NCBI GenBank assembly: GCA_019239975.1
Contig: JAFAZE010000009.1
Location: 1 to 64,000 of the forward strand
Length of the DNA: 64,000 nucleotides
Reading direction: 5' to 3'
From: Streptosporangiaceae bacterium
Lineage (GTDB): Bacteria; Actinomycetota; Actinomycetes; Streptosporangiales; Streptosporangiaceae
Made by a program: the position numbers and the translations under genes. This document shows, piece after piece, positions 1 through 8,009 of this stretch. The stretch's first letter is position 1, and each line of letters begins with the position of its first letter. The notes under the pieces were generated by a model. It did no database searches, had not been told where the DNA came from, and saw nothing but the letters and a program-made list of their open reading frames with translations.

Positions 1-60
1 CCCGCCGCCGCCCAGCCCCGGCCCGCCGCCCCGCGACCCCCCGCTGCCCGCCGCCGCGGC

Positions 61-115
61 GGGGCCGCTGGCGCATTTGGCCCCGCCCAGTGGGGCCGCT
101 GGCGCCAGCGACCCC
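61..115. repeat. dispersed 55-bp inverted repeat, copy 1
   Basis: Outer arms of 14 bases (GGGGCCGCTGGCGC and its near complement) enclose inner arms GGCCCC/GGGGCC around a GCCCAGT loop. The reverse complement of this copy differs from the copy at 17793-17847 at only 2 of 55 positions. A third copy lies at 62923-62977. All are intergenic. Confidence 0.85.
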
Positions 116-189
116 GCGTATCCCGTGCGCTGAGACCGCCCGCCGCCGCCGCGCCGTCACCCGCCGCGCCGCCGCCGCCGCGTCGCTGG

Positions 190-243
190 CGCAACGATGG
201 AAACCTGATGTCGCTATGGGCACAGCGCATCTCCATCGTTGCG
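190..243. promoter_or_regulatory. long stem-loop upstream of ECF operon
   Basis: CGCAACGATGGA (190-201) is exactly complementary to TCCATCGTTGCG (232-243). The 30-base spacer can extend the stem with a bulge (GATGTCGCT against AGCGCATC). It sits 77 bases before the sigma-factor ATG, so it could be a 5'-leader structure or a protein-binding site. The structure is seen; the role is inferred. Confidence 0.5.
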
Positions 244-319
244 GTTCAACCCCAGGCGCGGACAGTGGTCGTAGCCACATTGCGTGAACCGGGGACGGCC
301 TGGGCGCAATAGAGAGGCG

Positions 320-874
320 ATGGACGACGACGAGCTGATCACCCGGCTGGCGGCCGGTGACGACGGCGCGCTGCGGGAGCTGTTCTCCCGGCACGCGCCG
401 TGGCTGGCCGCCCGGCTGCGCACGGTGCTCCCGGCCGCCGACGTGGAGGACGTGCTGCAGGAGACGTTCCTCGCGGTGTGGCGCGGCGCGGGGAGTTACC
501 GGCCGATGGGTGCCGCGGGCGGGTGGCTCTGGTCGATCGGCCGCCGCCAGGCCGCGCAGTTGCTGCGGCGCCGCGGGCCCGCCGCGATGGCGCTGCCCGA
601 CGCCGGCCTGCCGGACGGGTCGCACGCCTCCGACCCGGCGGAGGCCGCGCTGATCCGCGCCGACCTGGAGCAGGCGGTCGCGGCGCTCGGGCCGCCCGGC
701 GGACCGGACCGGGAGGTGTGGCGGCTGATGTACGTGGAGGACCGGCCGGTCGCGGAGGTGGCCGAGCTGATGGGCGTTCCGCAGGGCACCGTGAAGAGCC
801 GCGCGCACCGGGCGCGGCGGCTGCTTCGCGCGGCGCTGGGCGGCACGCCGAGCGCGGAGGGAGGCGCGCGATGA
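320..874 (+). CDS. ECF-type RNA polymerase sigma factor
   Basis: Sigma-70 family factor of 184 residues that would direct RNA polymerase to a small regulon. Region 2 is visible near residues 15-80 (LFSRHAPWLAARLR, DVLQETFLAVWRG) and region 4 near 135-178, with the helix-turn-helix AELMGVPQGTVKSRAHRARR. The ATG at 320 is chosen over one at 284 because GAGAGG lies 4-9 bases upstream and the extension has no family similarity. The stop overlaps the next start (ATGA), so it is coupled to a membrane protein and an ABC exporter, its likely regulator or target. No classical zinc-finger anti-sigma gene follows; the next membrane protein may take that part (inference). Confidence 0.9.
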   Translation: MDDDELITRLAAGDDGALRELFSRHAPWLAARLRTVLPAADVEDVLQETFLAVWRGAGSYRPMGAAGGWLWSIGRRQAAQLLRRRGPAAMALPDAGLPDGSHASDPAEAALIRADLEQAVAALGPPGGPDREVWRLMYVEDRPVAEVAELMGVPQGTVKSRAHRARRLLRAALGGTPSAEGGAR

Positions 875-1575
875 GCGAACGATGGGACGGTGCGCCGCCC
901 GATGTCGACCTGGACAGGGTGTGGACCGGGGTGGCCGCGGAGGTGTGGCGCCGCGAGCCCGGACCGCTGGAGCGGGCGGCCGGGCGGCTGCTCCGCTCAC
1001 CCGGCCTGGCCCGCGCGCTGCTGACCACGCCGTCCCTGCTGGCGCCGTGGCTGATCGCCAGCGTCGTGGTGTTCGCCGCTGGCGGCATCGCGACCCTCAG
1101 CACGCATGAGCCACTGGTGTGGCTGATCGCGCCGGGGGCCGCGGCCGCGGGAATCGCGTACGCCTACGGGCCGGGAATCGACCCCGCGTGGGAGCTGCTG
1201 TGCAGCATGGCGGTCAGCGACCGGATGGTGCTGCTGGTGCGGGCGGCGGCCGTGTTCATGCTGAACGCCCTGCTGGGGCTGGCGGCCTCGGCGGCGTCGG
1301 GAACGGTGGCGGCGGTGACGTTCGGCTGGCTGCTTCCGATGACCGCCGTCTGCGCGCTGGCCCTGGCGGTCGCCACAGTCGCCCGGTCGGCGAACACCGG
1401 CGCCGCCGCGGGCATGGCCGTCTGGCTGATCACCGTGCTGTCCGCACAGGCGGCCTCCAGGCGGTTCACCGCCGCCGTGACCAGCGCCGCCCTCATCCTT
1501 CCGTACCTGGTGATCGCGGCCTGCTGCGCCGCGATCGTGATCTATGCGACCCGGATCCCGAGAGGAACGTCATGA
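871..1575 (+). CDS. multi-pass membrane protein, possible anti-sigma or ABC-2 permease subunit
   Basis: 234 residues. A cytoplasmic N-terminus of about 45 residues (DVDLDRVWTGVAAEVWRREP) is followed by about six hydrophobic segments, for example LLAPWLIASVVVFAAGG, LIAPGAAAAGIAYAYG and LPYLVIAACCAAIVIYA. There is no zinc-binding HxxxCxxC, so it is not a classical ZAS anti-sigma. Start overlaps the sigma stop (ATGA) and its stop overlaps the ATPase start (ATGA), so the sigma factor, this protein and the ATPase should be made in fixed ratio. It could sequester the sigma factor at the membrane or be a permease half. Family not recognised with certainty. Confidence 0.75.
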   Translation: MSERWDGAPPDVDLDRVWTGVAAEVWRREPGPLERAAGRLLRSPGLARALLTTPSLLAPWLIASVVVFAAGGIATLSTHEPLVWLIAPGAAAAGIAYAYGPGIDPAWELLCSMAVSDRMVLLVRAAAVFMLNALLGLAASAASGTVAAVTFGWLLPMTAVCALALAVATVARSANTGAAAGMAVWLITVLSAQAASRRFTAAVTSAALILPYLVIAACCAAIVIYATRIPRGTS

Positions 1576-2315
1576 ATATCGAGCTGGAGGAACTGACCCG
1601 GCGGTTCGGCCGGAACGAGGCGGTGGCGGGGGTGAACCTGCGGGCCGGCCCCGGGGTGTTCGGCCTACTGGGACCGAACGGCGCGGGCAAGACCACGCTG
1701 CTGCGGATGATGGCGACGGTGGTCTCGCCATCCTCGGGCCGGATGCGGCTGTTCGGCCGCGACCCGGTGGGCTACGCGCAGCGGAAGGAGATTCGCCGCC
1801 GCCTCGGCTACCTGCCGCAGAACCTCTGCTACTATCCGGCGTTCACGGTGCTGGAGTTCATCGAGTATTTCGCGCTGCTGAAGGAGATGCCGTCGTCCCG
1901 GGTGCCCGCCGCGGTGGCGGCCGCGGTGGAACGGGTCGATCTGGGCGGCAAGGCGCGCGCGAAGCTGCGCACGCTGTCGGGTGGGATGCTGCGAAGGGTG
2001 GGGATCGCGCAGGCCATCGTGAACGACCCCGGCCTGTTGCTGCTCGACGAGCCGACCGCCGGCCTGGACCCGGAGCAGCGGGTGCAGTTCCGCGCGCTGC
2101 TGCGCGATCTCGGCCAGCGCGCCAGCGTCGTGGTGTCCACGCATCTGGTCGAGGACGTCGGAGCCGCCTGCACCGAGGTGGCGCTGATGAACCAGGGAAA
2201 GATCATCTTCCGCGGCACCCCGGATGAGCTGACCGCGCGAGGGATACGGAACGGGACGGGCGATGCCCCGCTCGAACGCGGTTACACCGCGGTGCTGGCG
2301 GAGGCCCGGGCATGA
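1572..2315 (+). CDS. ABC transporter ATP-binding protein
   Basis: 247 residues, one nucleotide-binding domain. Walker A is GPNGAGKTT (about 34-42), the Q-loop lies in LGYLPQNLCYYP, the signature is LSGGMLRRVGIAQA, Walker B is LLLLDEPTAGLDP, and the switch histidine is in VVSTHLVEDV. This is the CcmA/NatA-like exporter type that pairs with ABC-2 membrane subunits. ATG overlaps the preceding stop and follows AGAGGAACGTC. The two downstream membrane proteins are the expected permease partners. Substrate cannot be told from sequence. Confidence 0.93.
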   Translation: MNIELEELTRRFGRNEAVAGVNLRAGPGVFGLLGPNGAGKTTLLRMMATVVSPSSGRMRLFGRDPVGYAQRKEIRRRLGYLPQNLCYYPAFTVLEFIEYFALLKEMPSSRVPAAVAAAVERVDLGGKARAKLRTLSGGMLRRVGIAQAIVNDPGLLLLDEPTAGLDPEQRVQFRALLRDLGQRASVVVSTHLVEDVGAACTEVALMNQGKIIFRGTPDELTARGIRNGTGDAPLERGYTAVLAEARA

Positions 2316-3811
2316 GCGCCGCCGGCGCCCTGGTGCGAACCCGGCCGCCGCGCGCCGAGCGCGCCTCGACGGTATCGGTGGCACGCCTGCTGCGCACGGA
2401 GCTGCGCCGCAGCCCGTGGCCGTGGATGATTCCGCTGCTCGCCGCGCTGTTTTTCTTCGACCCGTTTCGAACCGCCATGAGCTATCCGCCGGTCTGGGGT
2501 GTCCGGGCATCGGTGATAACCAACAAGCTCCTGCCGGACTTCGAGGCGTTCGCGGCGGGTGTCGCCGCGTGGGCGGGATCGCGTGACGGACGGCGCGGGG
2601 CGACCGACTTGCTGACCACTACTCCCTGGCCGGTGTGGGCGCGCCGGGGCGTCGCCCTGGCGGCCACCATGTGCTGGGTCCTGGCGACATACCTGGTTTT
2701 CGTGGCCGTCCTCTACATCGCCATCGCGCGCGCCTCCAGCTGGGGCGGGCCGCCGTTGTGGCCTGTGGCGGTCGGTGCCGCGGTCCTGGCGGCGCTGTGC
2801 GCCGCCGGGTTCGCGGCGGGGACGTTCTTTCCCGGCCGGTTCACCGCCCCGCTGGTCGCGCTCGGCGTCTTCCTCATCTCCGTGTCGGTGTTCAAGAACG
2901 CGGTCGGCAGCACGGGCGGGTACACCCTGCTGTCGCCCTCGGGCGTCGTGCCGAACCCGGATATCGGGGTCTTCTACCACTATCCGCCGGATCTGCCCAC
3001 CGCCCAGGCGCTGTTCTTCGGCGGGGTCGCCGTCGCGGCGGCGGGCGCGCTCGGCCTGTTCGCCGTGACGGGCGAGGTCCGGCTGCGCCGCGTGGCCGCC
3101 GTGATCGCCGTGGCGGGGGTGGCGGCAGCGGGGACCGGCGCCGGCCTTGCCGGCACCTCCCGCCAGGAAGCGTACGGCGTCGTCATCCCCGCGCTGCACG
3201 ACGCGGCCAGCGACCGGCCGGTCCTTTACACCCCGGTCTGCGGCGACGCCGGCGGCGTGCCCGTCTGCCTGCACCCGGCCTTCCGTGCCTTCCTGGCCGG
3301 CACGGTGGCGGCGCTCCGCCCGGTGCTGGCGGAGGTGGCCGGCCTGCCCGGCGGCCCGGTCCGCGCCGACCAGGTCGCGACCCAGGCCATGAACGGCCCG
3401 CAGGCGAGCATCACCGGCACGCCGCCGGTCTTCCACTTCGACATGCTGAACACGCCGGGTTCCTTCGCGGTCTCCACGGCCGGCTTCGACGACAGCCTGC
3501 GGGTGGGCTTCGTGACCGCATTCGTCAGCGGCAGCCGCATCTCCGGCGGAGCCCTCCGCGGGGGCACGCGGCCGGCCGAGGCGCAGATCGCCGTCCAGGC
3601 GGCCCTGCTCGAGGTCGCGGGCGTACCGCTGAGCGCACAGCGAGCGGGGCTGGGCTTCGGCGGCATCCAGGAGCCTCCCGCGGACCGCGCGCGGATCTTC
3701 GCCGTGGCTCAGCGGTTCGCCGCGTTGCCCTCGGTGACCCAGCACGCCTGGCTCGCGGCCCGCCTGCCGGCGCTGCGCGCCGGCCAGATCACCCTGGCGC
3801 AGCTGCCATGA
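2312..3811 (+). CDS. ABC-2-type permease with large C-terminal extracytoplasmic domain
   Basis: 499 residues. About six transmembrane helices occupy residues 35-260 (WPWMIPLLAALFFF, VALAATMCWVLATYLVFVAVLYIA, PLVALGVFLISVSVF, AVIAVAGVAAAGTGAGLAG). The last 230 residues are soluble and begin with a probable disulfide pair (TPVCGDAGGVPVCL). Start overlaps the ATPase stop (ATGA), and the stop overlaps the next permease start. The long outside domain is unusual for an exporter permease and may bind substrate or sense the envelope. Confidence 0.8.
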   Translation: MSAAGALVRTRPPRAERASTVSVARLLRTELRRSPWPWMIPLLAALFFFDPFRTAMSYPPVWGVRASVITNKLLPDFEAFAAGVAAWAGSRDGRRGATDLLTTTPWPVWARRGVALAATMCWVLATYLVFVAVLYIAIARASSWGGPPLWPVAVGAAVLAALCAAGFAAGTFFPGRFTAPLVALGVFLISVSVFKNAVGSTGGYTLLSPSGVVPNPDIGVFYHYPPDLPTAQALFFGGVAVAAAGALGLFAVTGEVRLRRVAAVIAVAGVAAAGTGAGLAGTSRQEAYGVVIPALHDAASDRPVLYTPVCGDAGGVPVCLHPAFRAFLAGTVAALRPVLAEVAGLPGGPVRADQVATQAMNGPQASITGTPPVFHFDMLNTPGSFAVSTAGFDDSLRVGFVTAFVSGSRISGGALRGGTRPAEAQIAVQAALLEVAGVPLSAQRAGLGFGGIQEPPADRARIFAVAQRFAALPSVTQHAWLAARLPALRAGQITLAQLP

Positions 3812-4494
3812 CCGCCGCGGGCCTGCAGAACCTGGCGGGCGCGGCGCCGGAGGCGAAGGCGTCCTGGCCGCCTCCGGCGTGGCTTCACCCGGCGGGACTC
3901 CGCCTGGTACGGCTGCACCTGGCCAGCCGCCGGGTCCCGGCGGCGCTCGCGGCGCTGGCCGTGTGCGGCGTCGTGATGTGGGCGGCGCTGTACTGGCACT
4001 GGGTCCTGGGCAGCGGCACCGGCGCGCAGAGCGTGCCGATCGTCCTCGAGGCCGGGACCGCTTCCGTTGTCGCGGTCACGACGTCCAGCCCGTTCGGCGA
4101 GCTGGAACGGGCCGGTGTCCGGTGGCTGCCATGGCTGCGGCTGGGCACCGCCGTGGCGCTGGCCGGCGCCGCCGTCGGCGCGCTGTGCGCCGGAGCTGCC
4201 ATAACCGGCGACCTCAGCGGCGGCACCCTCGGCGTGCTGCGCAACGTCGCCGGGCTGACCGGAATCGGTCTGCTGGCCGCCGCCGTGACCGGCGGCGGCC
4301 TCGCCTGGATCGCGCCAATGGCCTACATGGTGGCCGCCCAGTACGCGATCATCGCGGGCTGGACGACACCCTGGCTGTGGCCCGCCCGGCCTCCGGCCGA
4401 CCACGGCGCCGCGCTCTGCGCGGCGCTCGTCCTCGCCGCCGGGGTCGCGGTCACCGCGTTCCGCGGCGCCCGCGACCCGGCAAGCGGCGACTGA
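3808..4494 (+). CDS. ABC transporter permease-like membrane protein
   Basis: 228 residues, last gene of the five-gene operon. About five to six hydrophobic helices are visible (VPAALAALAVCGVVMWAALY, WLRLGTAVALAGAAVGALCAG, LTGIGLLAAAVTGGGLAWIAP, AALCAALVLAAGVAVTAF). A conserved-looking loop TGDLSGGTLGVLRNVAGL recalls ABC-2 permeases of gliding/lantibiotic exporters. Coupled by ATGA to the preceding permease. A perfect palindrome 165 bases downstream probably ends the transcript. Confidence 0.75.
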   Translation: MTAAGLQNLAGAAPEAKASWPPPAWLHPAGLRLVRLHLASRRVPAALAALAVCGVVMWAALYWHWVLGSGTGAQSVPIVLEAGTASVVAVTTSSPFGELERAGVRWLPWLRLGTAVALAGAAVGALCAGAAITGDLSGGTLGVLRNVAGLTGIGLLAAAVTGGGLAWIAPMAYMVAAQYAIIAGWTTPWLWPARPPADHGAALCAALVLAAGVAVTAFRGARDPASGD

Positions 4495-4502
4495 GCACGG
4501 CG

Positions 4503-4640
4503 GCGCTTCCCGCGCTGCGCCTCCCGCTTCCCGCGCTGCGCCTCCCGCGTCCAGCGCCGTGCCCCCGCGTCCCGCGCCGCGCCCCCGCGTCCCGCGCCGT
4601 GCCCCCGCGTCCCGCGCCGCGCTTCCCGCGCCCCGCCCCC
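4503..4640. repeat. about 20-bp GC-rich tandem repeats
   Basis: Between the ABC operon and its terminator are about seven imperfect units of some 20 bases. The cleanest three are GCCCCCGCGTCCCGCGCCGY at 4561-4620; earlier units are variants (CTTCCCGCGCTGCGCCTCC). No coding role is seen. Similar low-complexity tandems fill other gaps in this window. Confidence 0.8.
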
Positions 4641-4658
4641 TCCGGTGACCGGCACGGT

Positions 4659-4694
4659 GGAAATCTGAGCCGGTTATAACCGGCTCAGATTTCC
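4659..4694. terminator. 36-bp perfect palindrome, bidirectional terminator
   Basis: Each half is 18 bases beginning GGAAATCTGAGCC and meeting at TTATAA, with no mismatch; TTTGTG follows on the plus strand. It lies between the convergent ABC operon (stop 4494) and the GH53 gene (stop 4762), the expected place for a two-way terminator. Confidence 0.8.
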
Positions 4695-4761
4695 TTTGTG
4701 CCGGTGGCTCCCGGGGCTGCCCGAGCACCAGCCCGGGGCGCCGGGGCGGCCGGAAGCCTGG

Positions 4762-6561
4762 TCAGCCGCCGATCACGCAGGGGGAGCTGCCGGGGAAGGA
4801 GCGCTCGCAGATGGCCGCGGGGTTCTGGAAGATCCCGATCGACGGGAGCGCCGCGCCCTCGAAGTTGAACAGGGTGAGGTTGACGTTCGGCGAGCCGATC
4901 CCGGTCCCCGGGGTCCACGGCACGCCGGGGATCCAGTCCGGCGCCCAGTAGAACAGCCCGGCGCCGAGCCCGCCGGGCACCTGGGCGAGGATGGACAGCT
5001 CGTCGGTCACGAAGGACAGCTGGCCGCCCGGGGTCGCCGGGTAGCCGGGGGAGAGCTGGCTGGTCTCCCAGACGAAGTCGCCCGTGCTGTCGCCGATCGC
5101 GGAGTTGCCGTTCGCGAGCGTCCAGGGGTACTGCGTCTCCGAGATGATGATCGGCTTGCGGAACTGGGTGGCGAGCGCGTCGACGTTCGCCCGCATCGCC
5201 GAGATCGAGCCGTGGAAGAACGGGTAGTACGACAGGCCGATCACGTCGAAGGGCACGCCCAGCGACTCGAGCTGCGAGTAGAAGGCGGAGCTCAGCGCGT
5301 TGTTGCCGCCCTGGTCGTAGTGCATCATGATGAGCAGCTCGTGGCCCGCGGGGTTGCCCGCGTGCGCGCCCGCCACACCAGCTTCGAGGAGCTGCGCGAG
5401 GTTGGCCCAGCCGCCGCAGTCGGGGACCGTGGTGGGGCAGTTGATCTCGCCGACAGGCCACAGGATGCCATTGCGGATCTCGTTGCCGATCGACACCATG
5501 TCGACGGGTGTGCCCTGCTTCGCGAACGCGGAGATGGCCCGCTGGGTGTAGGACCGCACCGTCGCGGTGAGCTGCGCCAGGCTCTGGCCCTGCCAGGCCG
5601 CCGGGATGTTCTGGTGCTGCGGGTCGGCCCAGAAGTCGGAGTACATGATGTCCAGGTAGATCTTCATGTCGGCGGCGTGCACCTGCCGGGCGAGGGCGAG
5701 GTCGTACGCGAGATCGCTGTAGCCGGGCGGCGGGTTCACCCACAGCCGCATGCGCACGTAGTTCGCGCCCGCCTCCCGCATGATCGTCACCGGTGTGCCC
5801 GGCCTGCCGTCATAGCTGAACTTGGCGCCCGCCGCGAGTTCCTGCGGCGTGAACGAAAGGTCGGCGCCCAGCTTCATGCCGGACGCGGCCCCGTCGGGGC
5901 CGTACGCACGGAACTCGCCCACGCACACGTTGGCGCCGGTGTCGCTGTAGACGGTGAGCTGCGCGAACTCGGCCCGCGCCTCGCGCGGAAGCGGGAAGTA
6001 CATCGGGGCGCCCGGGTCGAGGGCGACGTCGGCCAGGTCACGAACGGACTGCCAGCTTCCCGCGGTCGGCGCGAGCCTGATCGTGGCGGACGCCGACGGG
6101 CTCGTCGCGTCGAGCGTGATCCCGAGGCCGGACAGCTCCCTGACCCGGCCGAGGTCGACGGTGAGCGTTCCCGTCCAGCCCGACGTGCACCAGTCGGTGC
6201 CGGCGTCGCCGTCGATCGCGTTCGCCGCCGGGTCGCCGGAGGCCGCGTTCGTCGCGGTCGCGGTGCCGCTGAGCGCCCAGTTCACGGCCGGCAGGCCGGG
6301 GCGGCCGTGGTCTGCCGCGGCCGCCGCGGCTTTGCCCGTGGTGTGCGCGGCAGCGTGCGCGCGGGCCTGTGCCGGAACGATCATGGCGGCGGTCACCAGC
6401 GGCCCCGCCAGCAGCACGGCGCCGCCGATCGCGAAGCACCGGGAGCGTGGCGGGCGGAGTCGGCGGCTGCCATCCAGAAGGCGGCCCGGCCGGGAACGCG
6501 GCGGCGTGCCGGGGGAGACGCCACCGCTCGTTCGGCAAAACTGATCTTCTGATCCAAGCAC
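4762..6561 (-). CDS. secreted GH53 arabinogalactan endo-beta-1,4-galactanase
   Basis: 599 residues, secreted. The N-terminus has arginines then a hydrophobic segment (FAIGGAVLLAGPLVTAAMIVPAQARAHA), a long signal peptide. Residues about 90-245 look like a discoidin/F5-8C-type carbohydrate-binding module (LSGTATATNAASGDPAANAI, LTVDLGRVRELSGLGI). The GH53 barrel follows from about 250 (GADLSFTPQELAAG, YVRMRLWVNPP). Acid/base Glu361 is in SIGNEI and nucleophile Glu475 in ISETQYPW, both present. The family cleaves beta-1,4-galactan side chains of pectin, which points to plant-polymer use. The gene stands alone; the start could be slightly downstream since no strong Shine-Dalgarno was found. Confidence 0.9.
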   Translation of the reverse strand: MLGSEDQFCRTSGGVSPGTPPRSRPGRLLDGSRRLRPPRSRCFAIGGAVLLAGPLVTAAMIVPAQARAHAAAHTTGKAAAAAADHGRPGLPAVNWALSGTATATNAASGDPAANAIDGDAGTDWCTSGWTGTLTVDLGRVRELSGLGITLDATSPSASATIRLAPTAGSWQSVRDLADVALDPGAPMYFPLPREARAEFAQLTVYSDTGANVCVGEFRAYGPDGAASGMKLGADLSFTPQELAAGAKFSYDGRPGTPVTIMREAGANYVRMRLWVNPPPGYSDLAYDLALARQVHAADMKIYLDIMYSDFWADPQHQNIPAAWQGQSLAQLTATVRSYTQRAISAFAKQGTPVDMVSIGNEIRNGILWPVGEINCPTTVPDCGGWANLAQLLEAGVAGAHAGNPAGHELLIMMHYDQGGNNALSSAFYSQLESLGVPFDVIGLSYYPFFHGSISAMRANVDALATQFRKPIIISETQYPWTLANGNSAIGDSTGDFVWETSQLSPGYPATPGGQLSFVTDELSILAQVPGGLGAGLFYWAPDWIPGVPWTPGTGIGSPNVNLTLFNFEGAALPSIGIFQNPAAICERSFPGSSPCVIGG

Positions 6562-6638
6562 GAGGACCCTCCCTAGCCGAGACAGCTTCGGACTTAAGTG
6601 GACAGCCCCGCGCGTCGTCGCACAAGAGGAAAAGGATT

Positions 6639-7745
6639 TCAGGACGAAATCGATTGCGGCGCGGACGAGCTGGAAGACCGGCGTGTCACGACCGGCCAGC
6701 GGTCGGCCACCGTGCCGTCACCGACCACGACGAGCTCGTGAGCCAGGTTCACCACGGTGCAGACGTGGTTGGGGATGACGCGGACGAGCTCGCCCACCGC
6801 CAGTCGGCTCCGCAGCCCGTGGACGACCGCGTGCTCCTCCGACAGGACGTCGACCGTGGCCTCGGGCGCCTCGAGTACGCGACCGTGCCCGGTCAGCCAG
6901 GGGGGCCGGTCGCTGGACAGCGCCTTGGAGCCGGAGTCGAGCACCGCCTCGCCCGGCCGCGGGACGGACACCACACGGGCCGCGACGACGAGCGCGACGT
7001 CACCTTCGGTGATGCCCGACAGGTGCATCTGCTGGCGGTCGCCGAACACGTACGTTCCCGGCCGCGCCTCGGTGAGCGGGCGCGCCATGCCGTCGTAGGC
7101 CGTCGGGGTCGAGCCGCCGCTCAGCACCGGCGCGCGGCCGAGCAGCCCTTCCAGCGCCTCGCCCACCGTGGCCAGCGCGGATCGCTCGTCGGCGGCCGCC
7201 GCCGCCACGCCGTCCGGGTTCAGGTAGGCGTGGCCGGGATGGGTGAACGCGCCTATCACGTCGAGGCCCAGCCGCAGGCACCCGGCCGCGAGCGCCGCGG
7301 CGTCGCGCGGGGCGACCCCGGTGCGGTGCTGGCCGGAGTCGATCTCGATGAGCACCTGCAGCGGGCGGCCGGTTCCGCTGACCGCGGCGGCCAGCTCCCC
7401 GGCGGCGGCGAGGCTGTCCACGCCGGCGCGCAGCTCGGCGCGTTCGTGCAGCGCGGCGAGCCTGGGCCGGCGGCCGCCTCCGGCCCACAGCGGGTAGGCG
7501 ATGAAGAGCCGGCCACAGCCCGCCCCGGCGAAGAGCTCCGCCTCGGCGAGCGTCGCGACGGTCAGGCCCGCCGCGTGATAGGCCAGCTGGCGCCGGGCGA
7601 TCTGGACGCACTTGTGGGTCTTGGCGTGCGGGCGCAGCGCGATTGCGCCGGCCGCCGCCGCGTCCGCCATCCGGGCGAGGTTCTTCTCCATCCGCCCGGC
7701 GTCCACGACCAGCGCCGGGGTGTCCAGGTCATCAGGTAGCCGCAT
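6639..7745 (-). CDS. PLP- and zinc-dependent D-serine dehydratase / D-threonine aldolase-like enzyme
   Basis: 368 residues, cytoplasmic. Fold-type III alanine-racemase-like barrel: PLP lysine is Lys42 in RPHAKTHK; the phosphate-binding region lies near SGGSTPTAYDG. The C-terminal DSD1-like domain carries the zinc ligand pair in IPNHVC. The family splits D-serine to pyruvate and ammonia, or cleaves D-threonine and other D-3-hydroxy amino acids; substrate cannot be fixed by eye. ATG lies two bases after the stop of a broken MFS transporter gene, so the two were once one operon. A LysR regulator upstream may control it. The last 15 residues are serine-rich and probably disordered. Confidence 0.88.
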   Translation of the reverse strand: MRLPDDLDTPALVVDAGRMEKNLARMADAAAAGAIALRPHAKTHKCVQIARRQLAYHAAGLTVATLAEAELFAGAGCGRLFIAYPLWAGGGRRPRLAALHERAELRAGVDSLAAAGELAAAVSGTGRPLQVLIEIDSGQHRTGVAPRDAAALAAGCLRLGLDVIGAFTHPGHAYLNPDGVAAAAADERSALATVGEALEGLLGRAPVLSGGSTPTAYDGMARPLTEARPGTYVFGDRQQMHLSGITEGDVALVVAARVVSVPRPGEAVLDSGSKALSSDRPPWLTGHGRVLEAPEATVDVLSEEHAVVHGLRSRLAVGELVRVIPNHVCTVVNLAHELVVVGDGTVADRWPVVTRRSSSSSAPQSISS

Positions 7746-7747
7746 TA

Positions 7748-7951
7748 TTACATTGTCCCAGGCCGGAGCGTGCGGCGGCTGACGCCGGCCACGGCTGCGG
7801 CAAGCGCGATGGCGAAGCCGAGCACGGCCACCTGGGTGCTGACGAACTCGGTGGCGACGCCCAGACCAACGACCGGCACCGCCAGCCCGGCATATGCGCC
7901 CAGGAACAGCCCGGCGAGCGCTTTGTGAACGTGTGCTGAGTTCCGACTGGG
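7748..7951 (-). pseudogene. remnant of an MFS transporter (C-terminal end only)
   Basis: Reading the minus strand from about 7951 gives HKALAGLFLGAYAGLAVPVV followed by GLGVATEFVSTQVAVLGFAI, then an alanine-rich helix and RRTLRPGTM before TAA at 7750-7748. This is the usual last two helices of a major facilitator protein. A TGA at 7954-7952 closes the frame upstream and no start or first ten helices exist. Its stop lies two bases before the D-serine dehydratase ATG, showing an eroded former operon partner. Confidence 0.6.
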
Positions 7952-8009
7952 TCAGCCGTGGGGAGCTCGCGCACGATTCCGGTTCGGTGATAGCGGTACC
8001 CGCGCCTGG

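Larger units (their letters stand above)
1..319. other. intergenic region upstream of ECF operon
   Basis: No convincing gene is seen here. The stretch is extremely C/G-rich and holds one copy of the 55-bp dispersed inverted repeat (61-115) and a long stem-loop (190-243). The sigma factor's Shine-Dalgarno (GAGAGG, about 311-316) lies at its right end. Confidence 0.6.

Noticed and set aside
4696-6552. 618-codon plus-strand frame
   Set aside because: Antisense shadow of the GH53 gene caused by high GC; no recognised motif, whereas the minus frame holds catalytic residues.
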